A DNA stretch of 64,000 bases from Lateolabrax maculatus. Taxonomy: Eukaryota > Chordata > Actinopteri > Acropomatiformes > Lateolabracidae. A program made the translations under genes and the position numbers. Of this stretch, positions 25,401-38,450 are shown piece by piece (the stretch's first letter is position 1; each line of letters opens with the position of its first letter). Below the pieces are notes generated by a model. That model made no database searches and was not told the origin of the DNA. It worked only from the letters and a program-made list of their open reading frames with translations. The stretch spans positions 5,667,501-5,731,500 of the forward strand of contig CM062213.1 in assembly GCA_031216445.1 (NCBI GenBank), written 5' to 3'.

Positions 25401-27280
25401 GGTAAATGAATTATTGGTTGGACTGGATCCTTGCCAAAGACAACCTTGCTGTGGAACATGATTGTTAATTAGGTCTAGATGTGCTTAAGGGCTAACAAAA
25501 CTGCACAAGCACCACATCTCCAAGACCGAGCTAAGAAAACACCAATACTACAGCCTTATCTTCGCTTCCTTGAGTAACTTTACAGGCCCAATTCTCTGAC
25601 TAACTACCTCAAAATGCTTTGCCCTTTAGCATTAAAAGCAGTTAATGCATTTCTTAGTTTAGCCATCTTTCATAAGATGCTATAAAATATTCTGTTTTGC
25701 AGCCGGTGGGGAATTCATTTGTCTGTTTAATTTCACAGGTGCCCTTAACGCACCGATCAACAACAGGCGCTGGTCGTGAACAGGCGGCACCATCTGTGTG
25801 CAGAGAGTGCCAATGGCCCTGAAGTCTTCGCTCTTTGCCACCAAGCACTAAGACTCCATTAAGAAGCCTGGGTCCATGCATCTTTGGCCATCATTTATTT
25901 GGCAAAGGCAATTAAAAAGCTTCCCCACCCAAAGACAGCATGTGTGGTAGAAGCCACGTCTCCTCTCTTAATCACTGGTAGTAATTAGTTCCTGCAAGCG
26001 GTATCATTAGGTATCAGCGCTGGCGCAGTTGTCACAGCCAGTGCACGTCTGGGATGACAAAAGGAGATGGAGGAAAAAAGAAAATCTTCGCTGTAACAGA
26101 GAATCTAGGGGAGTTAGAATCCTGTCCAAAAACGTTACAAGGTTGTCCCACGAGGGGCATAATCCATCAAAGTGATTTTTCTTCTCCCTCTTTCTCCCAC
26201 CCCCTCCTGTTCCGCCCCCCTGTCTTCTTTGCAACGTAATCATTTTCCTCTCACGGGGTGTGACATTCATAAAGGATGCTGGTGCAGGTGCCGCGTCTTG
26301 CCAAAGTTTGGGATGAGTTTTAGAGGTGTATTTACAGAGTGGGATTTCCAGAGGTGAGTTACAATGCTCCTCAGCAGACCTACCCTTCCAACTGTCCTTC
26401 TTGCCTCGGTTCTTTTGTTTCTTTTTCTTCTTTGCCTCCGTTTGTCCTGTCCACCATTGAGCAGTTAAATGAAAATACTCTAACCTTTAGAAGGCCACAT
26501 ATTCCGTACCTCAAGGATTTAGGTTTATATAGCATTGGTTGATCAACGCAACTGGATTATTGAATTAAAGACAAACAGGAACTGTGCTAAAGAGCTTCAC
26601 TGAGCGTCCAAAGCATCAAATCCTGACTTGATGACAAAGGAATATTCTTCAGAATGACAATCATGGTCACTAACTAACTAACTATCTAAATCCTCAGGAA
26701 TCAGGACCATAAATCACATGTTGAATCTCTCTTTGAGCCAGTCTGTACACAGTAGTAGCTATTTCAGGAGGCAAATAATGTCCCCGGTAAAATGAAGCTT
26801 GTGTGTGTACTACAGTTTTCTCGGATAGAGTTTGTTTCTCAGTGGAGTTCTGTTACAGTTTTTGGTGGCAAGAACGCAGCTGTTTAGTCCCTTAAACACC
26901 TTTGGTTTTCAGCAAAATATCTTTTGTTCAAAGTTTCTAGAGAGCCTCAGTGGAAAGGTTGTTTACTTATAGTCTTCACAAATATGCTAACAAGCTGTCT
27001 GAACATACAAACCTTATTATCACACAAACCTTGTGACTCAGTCTGGCCGCCGCTCCCCCCCCCCCGCGCTGCAGATTCCTATTTCAATAATGACGCTGCA
27101 AAATTTCATTCTGTTGACGTGCGAGTGCCGCGCATGTCACGGCACTTTGTCAAATATGTAGACACAGTTAAAACACACGCACGCTGAAAAAGAGGTACGG
27201 GAAGGGGGTGGAAAACAAACATCATCCGACAAGTTTGTGGCACATTTGGTTCAGACAGTGTGATTCCCTCTGGATCTAAG
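22470..27280. other. Intron 2 stretch without recognised genes
   Basis: AT-rich, mostly unique-looking sequence. Contains the A21 run at 24384, a unique GC-balanced segment at 25640-26050, and a C-run at 27053-27065. Open frames are short and match nothing I know. Confidence 0.6.
24384..24404. repeat. A21 homopolymer
   Basis: Plus-strand A run of about 21. No retroposed mRNA is recognisable upstream. Confidence 0.9.
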
Positions 27281-27289
27281 AGAGTGGTT

Positions 27290-27500
27290 GCGACGAGAGG
27301 AGGTGTGGGAGAGGAGGGCAGAGAGAGAGAGAGACAGAGTGAACTCCGTCAGAGCAATTGTTCTTCCATGTGGAAAGGTGACAAAAGAAAAGTGTAAAAG
27401 GGTTCACCAGAGAGAGGGGATTATGGACGAGAGGGATGGGGAGAGACGGATAGAGAGGGAAAAGAGGCAGCAACAGAGGCTGTAAGAGAGTGAGAAGGAT
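27290..27500. repeat. GA-rich polypurine tract
   Basis: gagaggaggtgtgggagagg-type sequence with GA runs. The open frames on both strands here are low-complexity artefacts. Confidence 0.8.
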
Positions 27501-28233
27501 GTAAAGATGTTGGATGGTTGTAAGCCAGCAGGTAGCCCACAGTTGTTGCTGTGTAAATAACTATAAGTAAATGAATAAATAATTATAAGAATTATTATAA
27601 AAAATAATATTATTTAATAACAGTTAAAGTAAGTAAGTAATAAGTCTGTCCTTACTCACATGCCATATGTGTGTTAAGAAACATATTGGTCCTGACCGAA
27701 CGCGACTACACTGTATAAAAAATAAGAGACAAAATCCATGTCTCTTCGTCCGCTGAAGCTAATTTGAGGCTTCACCACAATTTAGCAAAGAAATACAGTT
27801 GTGTTACCTCTAAAATTTGCTTTACGTTCAGTTTGATAACACCTTCATAGTGTAATCTTGTTAGGAAGGTATCACTGTATTGTCAGTTTTGAGAGAGGGA
27901 CTAATATGTTGATCAATTCTTTTTTTTCTAATACTGTATAGCATGTGAATGAGGATAGAAACACCAAACCCATCCTTTAGGAGACACATGGCACCACTTT
28001 CTTTCATTAACAACATTTTAAAAATTAAAAAACATGCAGGAAGACAACAATTTTGCAGGATTTGCATCTCACAAACACACCACACCTGCACACAAACACA
28101 CACACACACACACCATGTTACGTCTGCTGGTTGGAGTAGATGCTCCCAGCAGTGACATATCAGGCCATAATGAAGGTTTGCTGCACACAGTCTGGCAGTG
28201 TGGACAAACACTCTTTCTGTTTCCCCCCCTCAA

Positions 28234-28234
<1 letters not shown>

Positions 28235-28269
<35 letters not shown>
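28235..28269. repeat. (CA)17 microsatellite in a CA-rich cluster
   Basis: The central tract of a CA-rich cluster spanning about 28070-28330; UG on the transcript. Confidence 0.95.
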
Positions 28270-28272
<3 letters not shown>

Positions 28273-28778
28273 CTATCTCTCACACATACACACACACACA
28301 TTGAATCACAAGCACACACAGAGAAACACTTAAGTGGGTGAGTCAGACCAACGCTCTTCCTGTGTCTCACACACATAAACACTCACCCAGCAGAGGCGAG
28401 CGGCAGAGCCCCTGCCAGGTTATATGGAGGGACAGAGTGTTCTGAGTTACTGCACAGTGCAGCCACTCTCCACGGCAGCACCATACAGAGTCCATAAAGC
28501 ATGATGGATGGCCTATCATCATTTACCTCTTTGGTGACTTCTCAATGCTGTCACACCCCGCCAAGCACATGCAAGAGAGGTGAGACACACCAAAACAGAC
28601 AGGCAAGCAAAGGCTGAGCATAACGACGAAAACAAAAAAAGGCAATGCGGACAAAATGATGCTAAAAGGAGGATTAGAGAGAGTGACAGAGGGAGGGAGA
28701 GAGACAGAGAGATGGATGAGGGAGCATCTTTGATGTTTGCTAGAATTAATGCACACTCAGTCTCATACGCAAACAGTT

Positions 28779-28779
<1 letters not shown>

Positions 28780-28812
<33 letters not shown>

Positions 28813-28821
28813 ACACACACT
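28780..28821. repeat. (CA)n microsatellite
   Basis: About 15 CA units followed by cc and a few more; UG on the transcript. Confidence 0.95.
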
Positions 28822-29129
28822 ATCACAAAAGAACTGAACCATCCCCTGTCCCTTCTCTCCTTTGATGACAGCACCCCACACACGTAGAGGCTGTATTTAG
28901 AGCATGCAAAATCCACTGTCTCCTTCGCTCTCCTCTCCTCTCCTGCTCTCCATGCCACAGCACAGGGAGCAGGAGGAGGAAAAGAGAGGAGGCAGGAAGA
29001 GGGAGAGAGAGCGAGAGAAAAAAAAAATGAACACCAGATGCAGCAAGATGACATGGTGATAGTTTACATGTCAAAGCGGGTGAGGTATCAAAAATGGGAG
29101 CAAGAAAAGACAAAGAGAAGGAAAGTTGA

Positions 29130-29184
29130 GTGTGTGTGTGTTGTGTGTGTGTGTGTGTGTGTGTGTGTTTGTGTGTGTGTGTGC
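29130..29184. repeat. (GT)n microsatellite, interrupted
   Basis: GT on the plus strand with short tt interruptions; CA on the transcript. It lies about 310 bp from the oppositely oriented CA tract at 28780. Confidence 0.95.
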
Positions 29185-29421
29185 GTCAGGGGAAGTGAGT
29201 CTGTGGCTAAAACAGTAAATAACTTCCATGAGAATGAGTGCAGCCGGGGAGCCAGAGGGGGCACAGGGCTCCGAGTTTATACTATAGTGGAAAATAAAGC
29301 ACATTGTGACGTGGCTGAATTTGACTTTTTCTATTTGGCTCTTGTGCTATGTTAACCCCTGGAACCTGAGGCTGTCTTTCAGTCCCTTATGGTTCAGCCA
29401 CGCATGCCATATGTTCTCACT

Positions 29422-29678
29422 CTAAAGGAGCACTCCAGTGATTCAGTATTGCATTTCCGAAAAAGTTGGGGGACTTACAAGAGACAGATGCAAAACACAA
29501 TAGTCAAAATCAATGCAGCGAGATATCCTGACATTTAGAACGTCGCATGGGTCATGCCACCAGAGCCAGAATCCAGTCCAAACAAAAATGGCAACAATTA
29601 CAGATGAGATGGACGCAGTTACACGCTGCTCTAAGTAGCGTGCAGGAGTAACTCTTTCGGCAATCAACACGACAAACA
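29422..29678. repeat. Dispersed-repeat end (ctaaaggagcactccagtga type)
   Basis: Starts ctaaaggagcactccagtga then ttcagtattgca, resembling the terminus of a common fish repeat. It has no matching inverted end before the next element begins at 29679, so it may be truncated by it. Family and right boundary are uncertain. Confidence 0.4.
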
Positions 29679-30355
29679 TTAAAGGGGAACTGATTTTACA
29701 TATCAAAGTCTGTTTACAAGTCTTGGGGAGTAATGCTGCATATAAATTGTATAAAGCCTTTTGTGACTCCAGAGGGAGCTCTGAAAAAATCTGATAAACT
29801 GTCTCAAGTGATGTCACTTGAGTTTGTGTCGGCTGGGGCTGAAGACTACAAGTTTGAATACGAAGTGAGCTAACCAGACCTCTGCAGCCCGCTCCTCGCC
29901 TCTGCTTCTGGCTAGAGACTGGAGGCTACATCAGCTGCTACTACCATAACACACCCAAATCGCCTACCAATCAGTTGGCGGTCGAGTTGCATTGTGGGTA
30001 ATGCAGGCGCCAGGTTTTGACAATAAACGATATAGCTCTTGTTCTGCTTAACTGTTCCTAGCGGGCGCTGCAGCAGTTTGTGTGTCGCCTGAAAATGACA
30101 TTCACAGGATGGATATGTCACTCGCTACTAATGAGTTAGGGCAAAATAACCACCCTACCAATCAAAAAATAGCACATGGCACTTGGCAACAGGAACATGT
30201 TGTCAAGGTGAATAATGAAGGAAGTGAAAATCAAATAATAGCAATTGTGTCTGATCCGTAAACAGAAGAAACAACTGTCTTCACTGGCTGAGGAGCTCTC
30301 CCCATGAATGGTAAACTGCTGTTAATGAGTAAAATTAGGTGGAGTTCCCCTTTAA
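29679..30355. mobile_element. Inverted-repeat element (about 677 bp)
   Basis: The left end ttaaaggggaactgatttta and the reverse complement of the right end (ttaaaggggaactccaccta, then attttac) match apart from a short indel, giving terminal inverted repeats of about 25 bp. The interior has no long open frame. It is flanked on the left by a separate repeat end at 29422. Likely a non-autonomous DNA transposon. Confidence 0.65.
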
Positions 30356-30939
30356 GGAAAGATTAAACAATCAGAAAAGGCATCATTTAGCATATAAGTA
30401 GTGCTATACATGCTCTAGGATACCTTTAATGTATTTTGATCTGTGGAGTGAAAGCTTCCCCACAGTGTTGCTGCTGCGTAGAACATTGAAAGAAAATGTT
30501 TCCAACAGACTTCTCGCCCTCATACAAACAGAAAGAGAGAGAGAGAAGGTGAGGGAGAAAGAGGGAGAGAGAGGGAGGGAAAGGCTGCATCTCTGGACAG
30601 TGCCTATTGATCGCAGCCCGGCACACATCACCACAACTTTCACAAATTGCTATTGAGAAGTGACCTGTAATGCAATTACTGGCCAATCCGGGGCCTTGGC
30701 TGCCATCAATTATTAAAAGCTGCCTGAGTCGTGGCCCACTATCCGGCCTCAGCTGGTGCGTTGTGTCATTATCACATCTGCCGGCCACCAGCTCGCCAGC
30801 TGCTACAGCGGGGTCTGGAACAAGATTTCCAAGCGCCACTACCCACTCTGTCGCACATACCAGATGATATGGCCAAACGAAGAAATTGAAATTGCTGTAT
30901 TACATATTCCAACGGCTACAGTGAAGGTGAGGTGGTGAA

Positions 30940-33660
30940 GGTCACAGAATAAAATGGGTTTGGGTTTTTCTTGGCACATTAACATTGAGCATGAGAATGG
31001 TATTTACAGAAGAGTAAAATTCCTTTGTGAAAACTGTCAGGTTAGTTTCTGCTTTATAGGAACTTTTGTAAGTAGAAAAACAACATTAATTTTGCAGCGT
31101 GACTCACCACTGGGTCCTAGTTTTAAAGACGTTCAGTACTGTAGTCAATGCCAGGAACAAATCAATGGCTGCTGTTTCTAATCCTAACCTGCTACTTCTC
31201 ACTGTCTTCTAATAATTCCCTATGTTTCCACTTTGCTACACTGTTAGGTCTTCTGTAATCACTTATACATTCCTTGAATAGTTTCTGCCATCATGGTTAT
31301 GATGAAAGAAGACAGAGGAAAAACAGCAATGCAAGCATTGCATGATAATTGCCCTTTGCTTTAAACTGACACAATAATTTTTCTTTTAGTTGTTCTCATT
31401 ATAAAAGCCCTTGTTCAAACTGGGCTTGTGATTTTTTTTTTCTCTGCAGTCATTGTGAAATAAATTATTTGCTATCTCGCTTTACACCAAAGTAGCACTT
31501 TAAAATACTGCTAGAAAAGGAGCAGCACTGCACCTAAAAAGAAAGTTTAACACCAATTTTTAAACATTTGAACAGTTTTATTCTGAAAGTCTATAAAGCC
31601 ACTTTGGAAAACAAGTGATACCTAATGTTCATTGCTTCAGTAAAGTATTTTAAAGAGACTTCTAATAAAACCAAAGAGCTTATAGTCAGCTGTAGTCAGT
31701 GAACTTTAATACAGCAGTTGGTCTGAGTGAAACTAACAGAAAGAACTTAAAACTAATATAGAGAGATGAGAGTCCAAAATGCAGAGTATAGTGGGTTTCA
31801 TGATGTACAGTAAAAGGTGCAAGAGTCCTTTAAAGCTTGAGGAAAAAAATGAAACCACTGAATGAAAATGTTCTCTCGTGTTTCAAAGCTTCTGCACTCT
31901 CCCGCACTGACAACTGAGGGAGAGACATGGGAGTGGATCAGAGTAGTCAAGCCACACTAATGCATGACAGAAAGAAAACATATACAGTATGGGCCGTAAT
32001 ATTCTCCAATGATCAATAAAACATCACTCTAATAGATACATTATATTGTAGGTGTGACTGATTTATTGCATTTTATTGTTCGTCAGTTATCTGTTCTCTG
32101 TTCCTCAACATTTAATGTGCAAATTAACCGAGCAGACTACAATAAAAGCATCATACAACGCTGCACTTACTGTTGTGGGAAGACATACTGTACTATACGT
32201 GTGTGGGGGCTTGGGAGCATGAAAAAGACAAGGAGATATAGCAGTGCGACACACAACTATTCAGGAAAAAAAATCCCTGAACTGGCAGGATATTTCAAAG
32301 CAGCTGGAGTCAAGCGGACTTGATACAGCAGCAGCAGCAGGAGCTAAAACTATGACAATGGCAGAATGACTATCACAACCAGCTTATGGAGATACTTAAA
32401 TCTATGAACTATACGCACGGCCAGGGCTGAAGCCAGCCGCATGCTGGTTAGGATGCTATTAAAGCTTTTTTTTTTTGAGGAATAGCTCCAGCTGCAGCAG
32501 CCCATGCTTCTGTCCTCTCCCCAATGACAATCTTATCCACTGCCAGGTTTATACCAATAAGGAAGTGCAGGGCTTTGGGGGTTTATAAAACAACCCCAGA
32601 CATGCAAGAATTGGATGGATGATTTCTCAGCACTTGAGCAATAATGCAGGCATCACGGAAAACTTTGTCTTTTTTGCCTAAAAGTGAATCCTAAGTGCCA
32701 GGACTGTACTTTATTTTGCCACTTTCCATCTTGGCGAGTACATGGAAGATTCCTAAAGTGCCAGAAGTAACATTAACACTTGTAAATGCTCAGTGGAGCT
32801 GGCTACTGAGGATGAAGACTCATTGGTGAGCTGTTAGGCTATGCTTTTGTGGATCAATACAAACTCAAGGGAAGGACAAGTTGATTTCAGACTGTGACAG
32901 TAGCTTGAGCCAGCAATAGATTGAGATGCTGAAAAGAGCTATGGCACCTCTGAAATTCCTGAAGCTGGGACGTGCTTTTAGAGTGAATACGAAAACATTT
33001 GGATCACCCAATAATATAGCACTTACCAGAGGTGTTTTGAATTGCTCAGACAGTTTAATCCATTCCTTTAGAGAGCATATCACACTTTTTAAGACTGCTG
33101 GCTAAAGACTCCATCTTTTCTGTCAGCAACAATTTGAAGTAAAGTTACTTAAAAGGGTGAGTACACGTGTTATTTGAAATTATAATAAGCATTAATACAT
33201 CAAGACTTGACCCAACACGTGTCCCAATGGAGAGCGATAATGGAGCATTTTGCTGAATTATTATTTTTCAATAGTTACACTGGCCAAAACTCAAAACTCT
33301 TCTTTCTAAAAGAGATTACAGTCAAAAACTTGCATGCACTTTAATATGGCCCGGTTGTATAAAGGTGTGTCATTTCACATATGGATCATCAATCTAATGG
33401 CCCGGCGGGTACCATGCACCACTTCTGAAATTAGTTGGATTATTGGACTAAAGTGAACTGCTGCCTCCAGACAGATGATTTTTTCTCATTTGTACAATCT
33501 GCTCAAACTCCACTTGGCAATGGAAGGTTGTAACATCAGGCCCGGAGCCCAATGATAATGGGAGCATTCAGACTTTATATGACAAAAGATGGTGTGTAGG
33601 CTTGTAATGATCTTTGTTACAATTATGGCACCATTCATGCTTCACTCCTTTAAGGGGTTT
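30940..33660. other. Intron 2 stretch without recognised genes
   Basis: AT-rich sequence with a short CAG run (32325-32341) and two E-box-like acacgtgt sites at about 33163 and 33217. Nothing coding seen. Confidence 0.6.
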
Positions 33661-33740
33661 AACCACAACAACACTACATGGCCATAAGTATGTGGACAAC
33701 ACCCCCATATGTGATGGTTGAACATTTCATTCGAACACTT

Positions 33741-34082
33741 CTGTTATATAAAGTGGACCTTTTAAAAGGTTCACTTTTTGAATTTGGGGATCTATACTTT
33801 ATCTTGGTTGTTGTTGCTGTCTAGTGTTTTGTAAAGGTCAAACCTTGCATATTTTCTCACCCACTGCGTGAAGTCGGTGTGAATGTCGAGGAGTCAGTGT
33901 TGGGAAAAGTTACCGAAATTGTCAGACGCAGGCCCTCCAATTACAATGTTGAAACGTTGTTGGGGGAAGGGTTGTTTGACAATCCAACAAGCACTTTGGC
34001 TGGATTATACTGACAGCGAAAGCCCATACAGTCTGGGAACCATGTGGTGAAGGACACAAATCAATCAGTTAATCAATCAAAC
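33741..34082. mobile_element. Sequence nested inside the Tc1-like element
   Basis: In related fish elements the sequence ttgaacatttcattc runs almost directly into ccatgggcattaat; here about 345 bp intervenes. The insert begins near a 28-bp near-perfect palindrome (33750-33777). I do not recognise its family and cannot define target-site duplications with confidence. Confidence 0.45.
33750..33777. repeat. 28-bp palindrome with one mismatched pair
   Basis: aaagtggacctttt is followed immediately by aaaaggttcacttt. The two 14-base halves are reverse complements except at one position. It marks the left part of the sequence nested in the Tc1-like element. Confidence 0.9.
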
Positions 34083-34096
34083 TAAAACCATGGGCA

Positions 34097-34339
34097 TTAA
34101 TCTGCTGCTATGACAGCCTCCATTCTTCTAAAAAGGCTTTCCACAAGAGTTTGGAAACTAGCTGCAGGAATTTTCCCCCATTCAGCAACAAGAGCTTTAG
34201 TGAGATTGGCCACTGATGTTGTGCGATAACGCCTGGCTTGAACTCGACGTTTCAATTCACCCCAAAGGTGTTTTAATGGGGTTGAGGTCAGGGCTTTGTT
34301 CCAATTCTTCCACAAGGGTGTCACACACAACTGTTGCAA
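34097..34339 (-). pseudogene. Tc1-like transposase C-terminal fragment (dead)
   Basis: An open 80-codon fragment matching the last third of Tc1-type transposases. The ELKRRVQAR, ALVAEWGKIP and LVESLFRRMEAVIAA blocks are in the correct order and spacing. The acidic catalytic residue of the NPIE motif is replaced by Lys, and everything upstream is deleted or frameshifted, so no functional enzyme can be made. Confidence 0.75.
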
Positions 34340-36587
34340 ACTTTTCTCACGTGCTTGGAATCACAGTATTGTATCAAATATCATCATATGCTGTGGTATT
34401 AAATGAAACTAAGGGGCCTAGCCCAAACCACAAAATACAGCCCCAGATCAAAAGTACAAGAACTTGTGTGGACAGGGCAATATAGCGTGATCAAATAAAA
34501 CTTGGTGCCTCTGTAAGCTATTAAAAGAAAAAAACATAAGAAAATCAATGAACTATGATGAGTTTATCAAGAGACAGTGGAATCTGTGTTTAACACTGAA
34601 TTTATTACAAACACTACTTTCAGGAAATATTTCTGCTTTTGTACCGTCTGTTGGGGAGACTCATTTGAATTTTTATTGCAGGCTTATGACCTGCCAGATT
34701 CAGGCTGCATACTGCCTTCACTTAAAAGCTTTGCTCTGGTTTGGACAGTGGATTCTGTTTATTCTTTTGTTACGCTGACTACTGCCAGTGCCTGCTGCTC
34801 TTTCTCTATACTGTTACTCTGAAATAATTTTGCTCATTAGGTCGATGAGTTTACAAAAATCTGTGTTTTTGTGAAACATATATCCCTGTTGATGCTGCAC
34901 GCTGGTGTCGTTTTGGGCTAAAAGTTGCTTGTGCATCACCCCAGCATTCTGTCAATGACTGCGGATTCATTAATTGGAGCCCGTTATGTGGCAAACGGTT
35001 TTCTTTTGGATAAGGGTGATTAGGATAGTTGATGAGGTGATGGCTCGGGGAGAGGGAGGGGATCTTTTAGCTCCAGGGCCTGCAGCATTATTCATGTGGA
35101 CGTGCAGCTATGCCTCCTGCACACTGCACCACTAATCTAAATCTACAAGAAGGAGTGAACTACTGTACTTGTGCACACTTAAGGGGAAACAAATCATAAC
35201 TGAGCACCCTCCCCCCACGCCTAACACCCCTTCACCTACTTCACCTCTGGAGCCTGGCAGTTATCGACCAATGAGGGCGACTTATTGAGAAAAAGCTGCC
35301 ATGAAACTGGGTCGCAGGAGCCAATCAATGCCATGGATTTCTTGCCCTGGCATTATCTCAACTGAGAGAAGGAGGGGTGAAAAAGAAACAGACACAAATC
35401 AGTCGTTATGGAGGCACCTCGACTATACCTCTCCTCCCACTCCCTCCATCCACCCACTCTCTCCAGCCTGCCATCATCAAGCCCTTCCTCTTTCCACCCT
35501 CCTGCTATTCATTTGCTTTTCAGTCTTTTCTGTTGTTTGTTTGCCCCTGGGTTGAAAACTCTGTGTGTATATGTGCTCCATTATGTATGTGTGTGTTTGT
35601 GTGTGTGTGAAAGCGCTCTGAAATGACGCATTGATTCACAGTGTTCTATATTTTCTCATCTGGCTCACTATTACAGTGCGAGTCAATCGACGCCGTATTT
35701 CTCTCTCTCTCTCTCTCGCTCCCTCTTCCTTTTACTTTCTCCCTATTTCTCTCCCTCGTTCTCTCTTTCTATGAGTATCAGAGTATCATGTTGTTGAATG
35801 GAAGTGTTTACGAGGAGTTTTGTATTGCCGTTACAAGAGACGGGTTTGGAGTGTGAGTGCATGCATTGTGCATGAGCGATATGTTTTATACCTGTGCATG
35901 CTTGTGTGTATTTCTATGTGTTATTTTCTAACTTGGAACACGGTGTTAAGTATTCAGGAGTGTATGCTCTTTTAGTGCAGTGTGTGGGGGCATATGGTAG
36001 TGCTGGGACCTATACTGTATATCTGACAGCGTGTTTGAGTGGATGCCAGATCAGTTTTTCTTTATTTATATTCTTTTAGTGTGTGTGAGTATTTATATTT
36101 GTGAGGGAAGATTTGCTGGTGGGTATTTGTACCTTCTGGTTCATACACAAACTGCACTAGCTCAAGCTCTGCAACTCCACCCTGTGACCCACACATACGC
36201 ACCCAACCACACACACGTGCACGCTCAGAAACACATCCTCCCACTCGTGGGGACTTTTGCCAGAATCAATAGAGGCTTTTTAATGCCTCTTGCTGTAGTA
36301 CGAGTCTGAAACTGGAGCACGGGATCACAAATATGGCAGCCAGGGCCCGGCGTTTGGGACGCGCCCCATTTTGGTCCTGTCTCACATCACTATCTCCAAA
36401 AAAAAGAGGTAGCTGTATACTCGAAAAAGGAAAGTTTTTCACTGGTGATAACTTACAGGTTAGAAATATGTAATAACATATGTTTTGTGTATATTTCTAG
36501 GAAAGGAAGGATTATGAGCACTTATGATAGTTTTCAGTCGGTTTATAGGTTTACCATAACCTTAAAGTGCTACAGTTGGTTATATAT

Positions 36588-36590
<3 letters not shown>

Positions 36591-36622
<32 letters not shown>
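36591..36622. repeat. (CA)15 microsatellite
   Basis: CA run between two tata-rich ends; UG on the transcript. Confidence 0.95.
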
Positions 36623-36626
<4 letters not shown>

Positions 36627-36979
36627 ATATGTTTCATAGAAATAAAGACCAGGTCTGAATGGTGGATATGCTGGTTCCAGGGAGTTTTCTTATCATTCAT
36701 ATGCACTGTTGAATTTTTTGAATGTCCTCAAACAATGCAGTAACACTGGTTTCTGTGTTGATTTTTGATTGTTGATTTAATTATGTTAGCAGAAACTTAT
36801 TCTCCATCAGCATAATCCTGTGTACTTGTAGTTTGTACCACTATGATGGAATGAGGGATGTGAAAATAATTTGTCATCTATCATGAGTAGTTCAATGTCA
36901 GTGTCACTTTAACATCAGTATTTTTGCTTGTCACTTGTTTACCCAAAGTCTCTCCTGACACTGCACGGGCTCAGTTGCA

Positions 36980-37021
36980 TACACACACACACACACACAC
37001 ACAAACACACCCACACACACA

Positions 37022-37085
<64 letters not shown>
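36980..37085. repeat. Long (CA)n microsatellite, about 105 bp
   Basis: The longest dinucleotide tract in the window, with interruptions (aaac, ccc) in its left third and about 30 uninterrupted CA units at the right. It gives about 50 UG units in the celf4 pre-mRNA, about 2.1 kb downstream of exon 2. Confidence 0.95.
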
Positions 37086-37086
<1 letters not shown>

Positions 37087-38450
37087 GGCAGCCCTTAGTA
37101 CTTTGTCGGAGCTACACTAACAGCCTACAGCCATGCTTACAGGGCATTTCCACTAGGAAGCCAAATCCCCTCTTCTCTCGGCTCACCTGGCAGCGAAAGA
37201 AAAAAGACAGCAGAAAACTTTTTAAATGTAAGGGTTGGGGAGCAACTTTGACGATAAAAAGCGCATAAGGACGCAAAGTGAAGGGGAAAGAGGCTTTAAG
37301 AGGAAAAAAAGGGATTTCATTTGCAGGGTTTTGGTTGTGTTGGCCTGTAAGTGGGGGATTGATAGAGGATGGAAGGAGAATGAGAAGAAGGTAGGTGAGA
37401 AAAAAAAAACCCAGAAAGAACGGAGGAAAGAGGGTGTAAGTCGTGTGCCATAAAACGTCCCACTGCCTTTCCCAGGGCCAGCTCCTCGCTCTGTTTCTAA
37501 TGAACTCATTTATTCTGTTTTGCTGGCTTTGCCTCCACCAGCCACAAAAGACAGTCTCTTGGTCTGCCTCTCTCAATGCTCTGCTTCAGGGTTTGTTGAG
37601 CATCTAGGTCTGTCCTATGGCATTACCTTTGTTTACTTAACGCTCGACATCGATCAAATGCAAACCTGAGACTGTCCTCGGCTGGCTAAGGCATTGCTAA
37701 TTAGCATTTCCTTCTAAAACAATGTTGATTGCAAGTGACTGATTACATTTATTTGCTATTGATGCATTACTATGTAACGTGTGAAGCCAAATACAGTCTC
37801 TTTCCCTTAAAGATGTAAAGACAGAATCCTTAAAAAAGGTTGTTTTTGTGCCCATATCTTCTGGTCCATGTCAAACAATAGCAACAAAGGCAAAAACATC
37901 AATCGGCAGCACATTTTGTGTGAACACAAAATCGCATTCTGGTTTTGGCCAAATATTTAATCTCTCCTCCTCTCTCTCTCTCTCTGTCTCTGTCTCTCCC
38001 TCCCTGTTTCTTTCTGAATAATATGCCACTGGGAAGTGAAAAAAAACTGAGAGCACGGATCCCCACTCCTCCGCTCTTCTCGGCTGCACGTCTGTGATGT
38101 CATAATCACTCACATCAAAGGCTGTGCGCTCAACACGGCGACTGTCAGCTTCCCTGGAGGCGTCATTAAAAACGAACAGAGCAAACCGAGCCAGGCCTGA
38201 CAGAGATGCATCAAAACTTCCTAACGCGCACATACGCACACATGCGCAGGCGAGGCGGGCGCGTGCACACACACATACACACACACACGCGCGCCATCAT
38301 GAATGCATGTGCATTCAGGTGCATGCACGCTCAAGCACATTCTCACTAAAATGTATTACGGACACACGCATGCACACACTCGCACACAAATATGTAATCA
38401 TAAAATCATGTATACACAAAACAAAATGCTCACAATTCATATAATCCCTC

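Larger units (their letters stand above)
33671..34490 (-). mobile_element. Tc1/mariner-like DNA transposon remnant, internally deleted and interrupted
   Basis: The left end reads acactacatggccataagt then atgtggaca, the terminal inverted repeat style of a common fish Tc1-like family; a decayed copy of the other end appears at about 34465-34490 (gggcaatatagcgtga). The body 34083-34450 on the minus strand encodes the C-terminal part of a Tc1-type DDE transposase (HLWGELKRRVQARR, LVESLFRRMEAVIAA). The motif that normally reads NPIEHLW, carrying the catalytic Glu, reads TPLKHLW here, so the catalytic residue is lost. The N-terminal DNA-binding part and the two Asp-containing blocks are missing. 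About 345 bp of unrelated sequence (33741-34082) separates the left end from the body. It sits in celf4 intron 2 in the same orientation as the gene. Confidence 0.78.

Noticed and set aside
36980..37085. CRISPR-like array
   Set aside because: It is a simple dinucleotide repeat with no spacer structure, in a vertebrate genome.
36924..37268. Open frames through the long CA repeat
   Set aside because: Translation is mostly alternating His-Thr from (CA)n; no family similarity.
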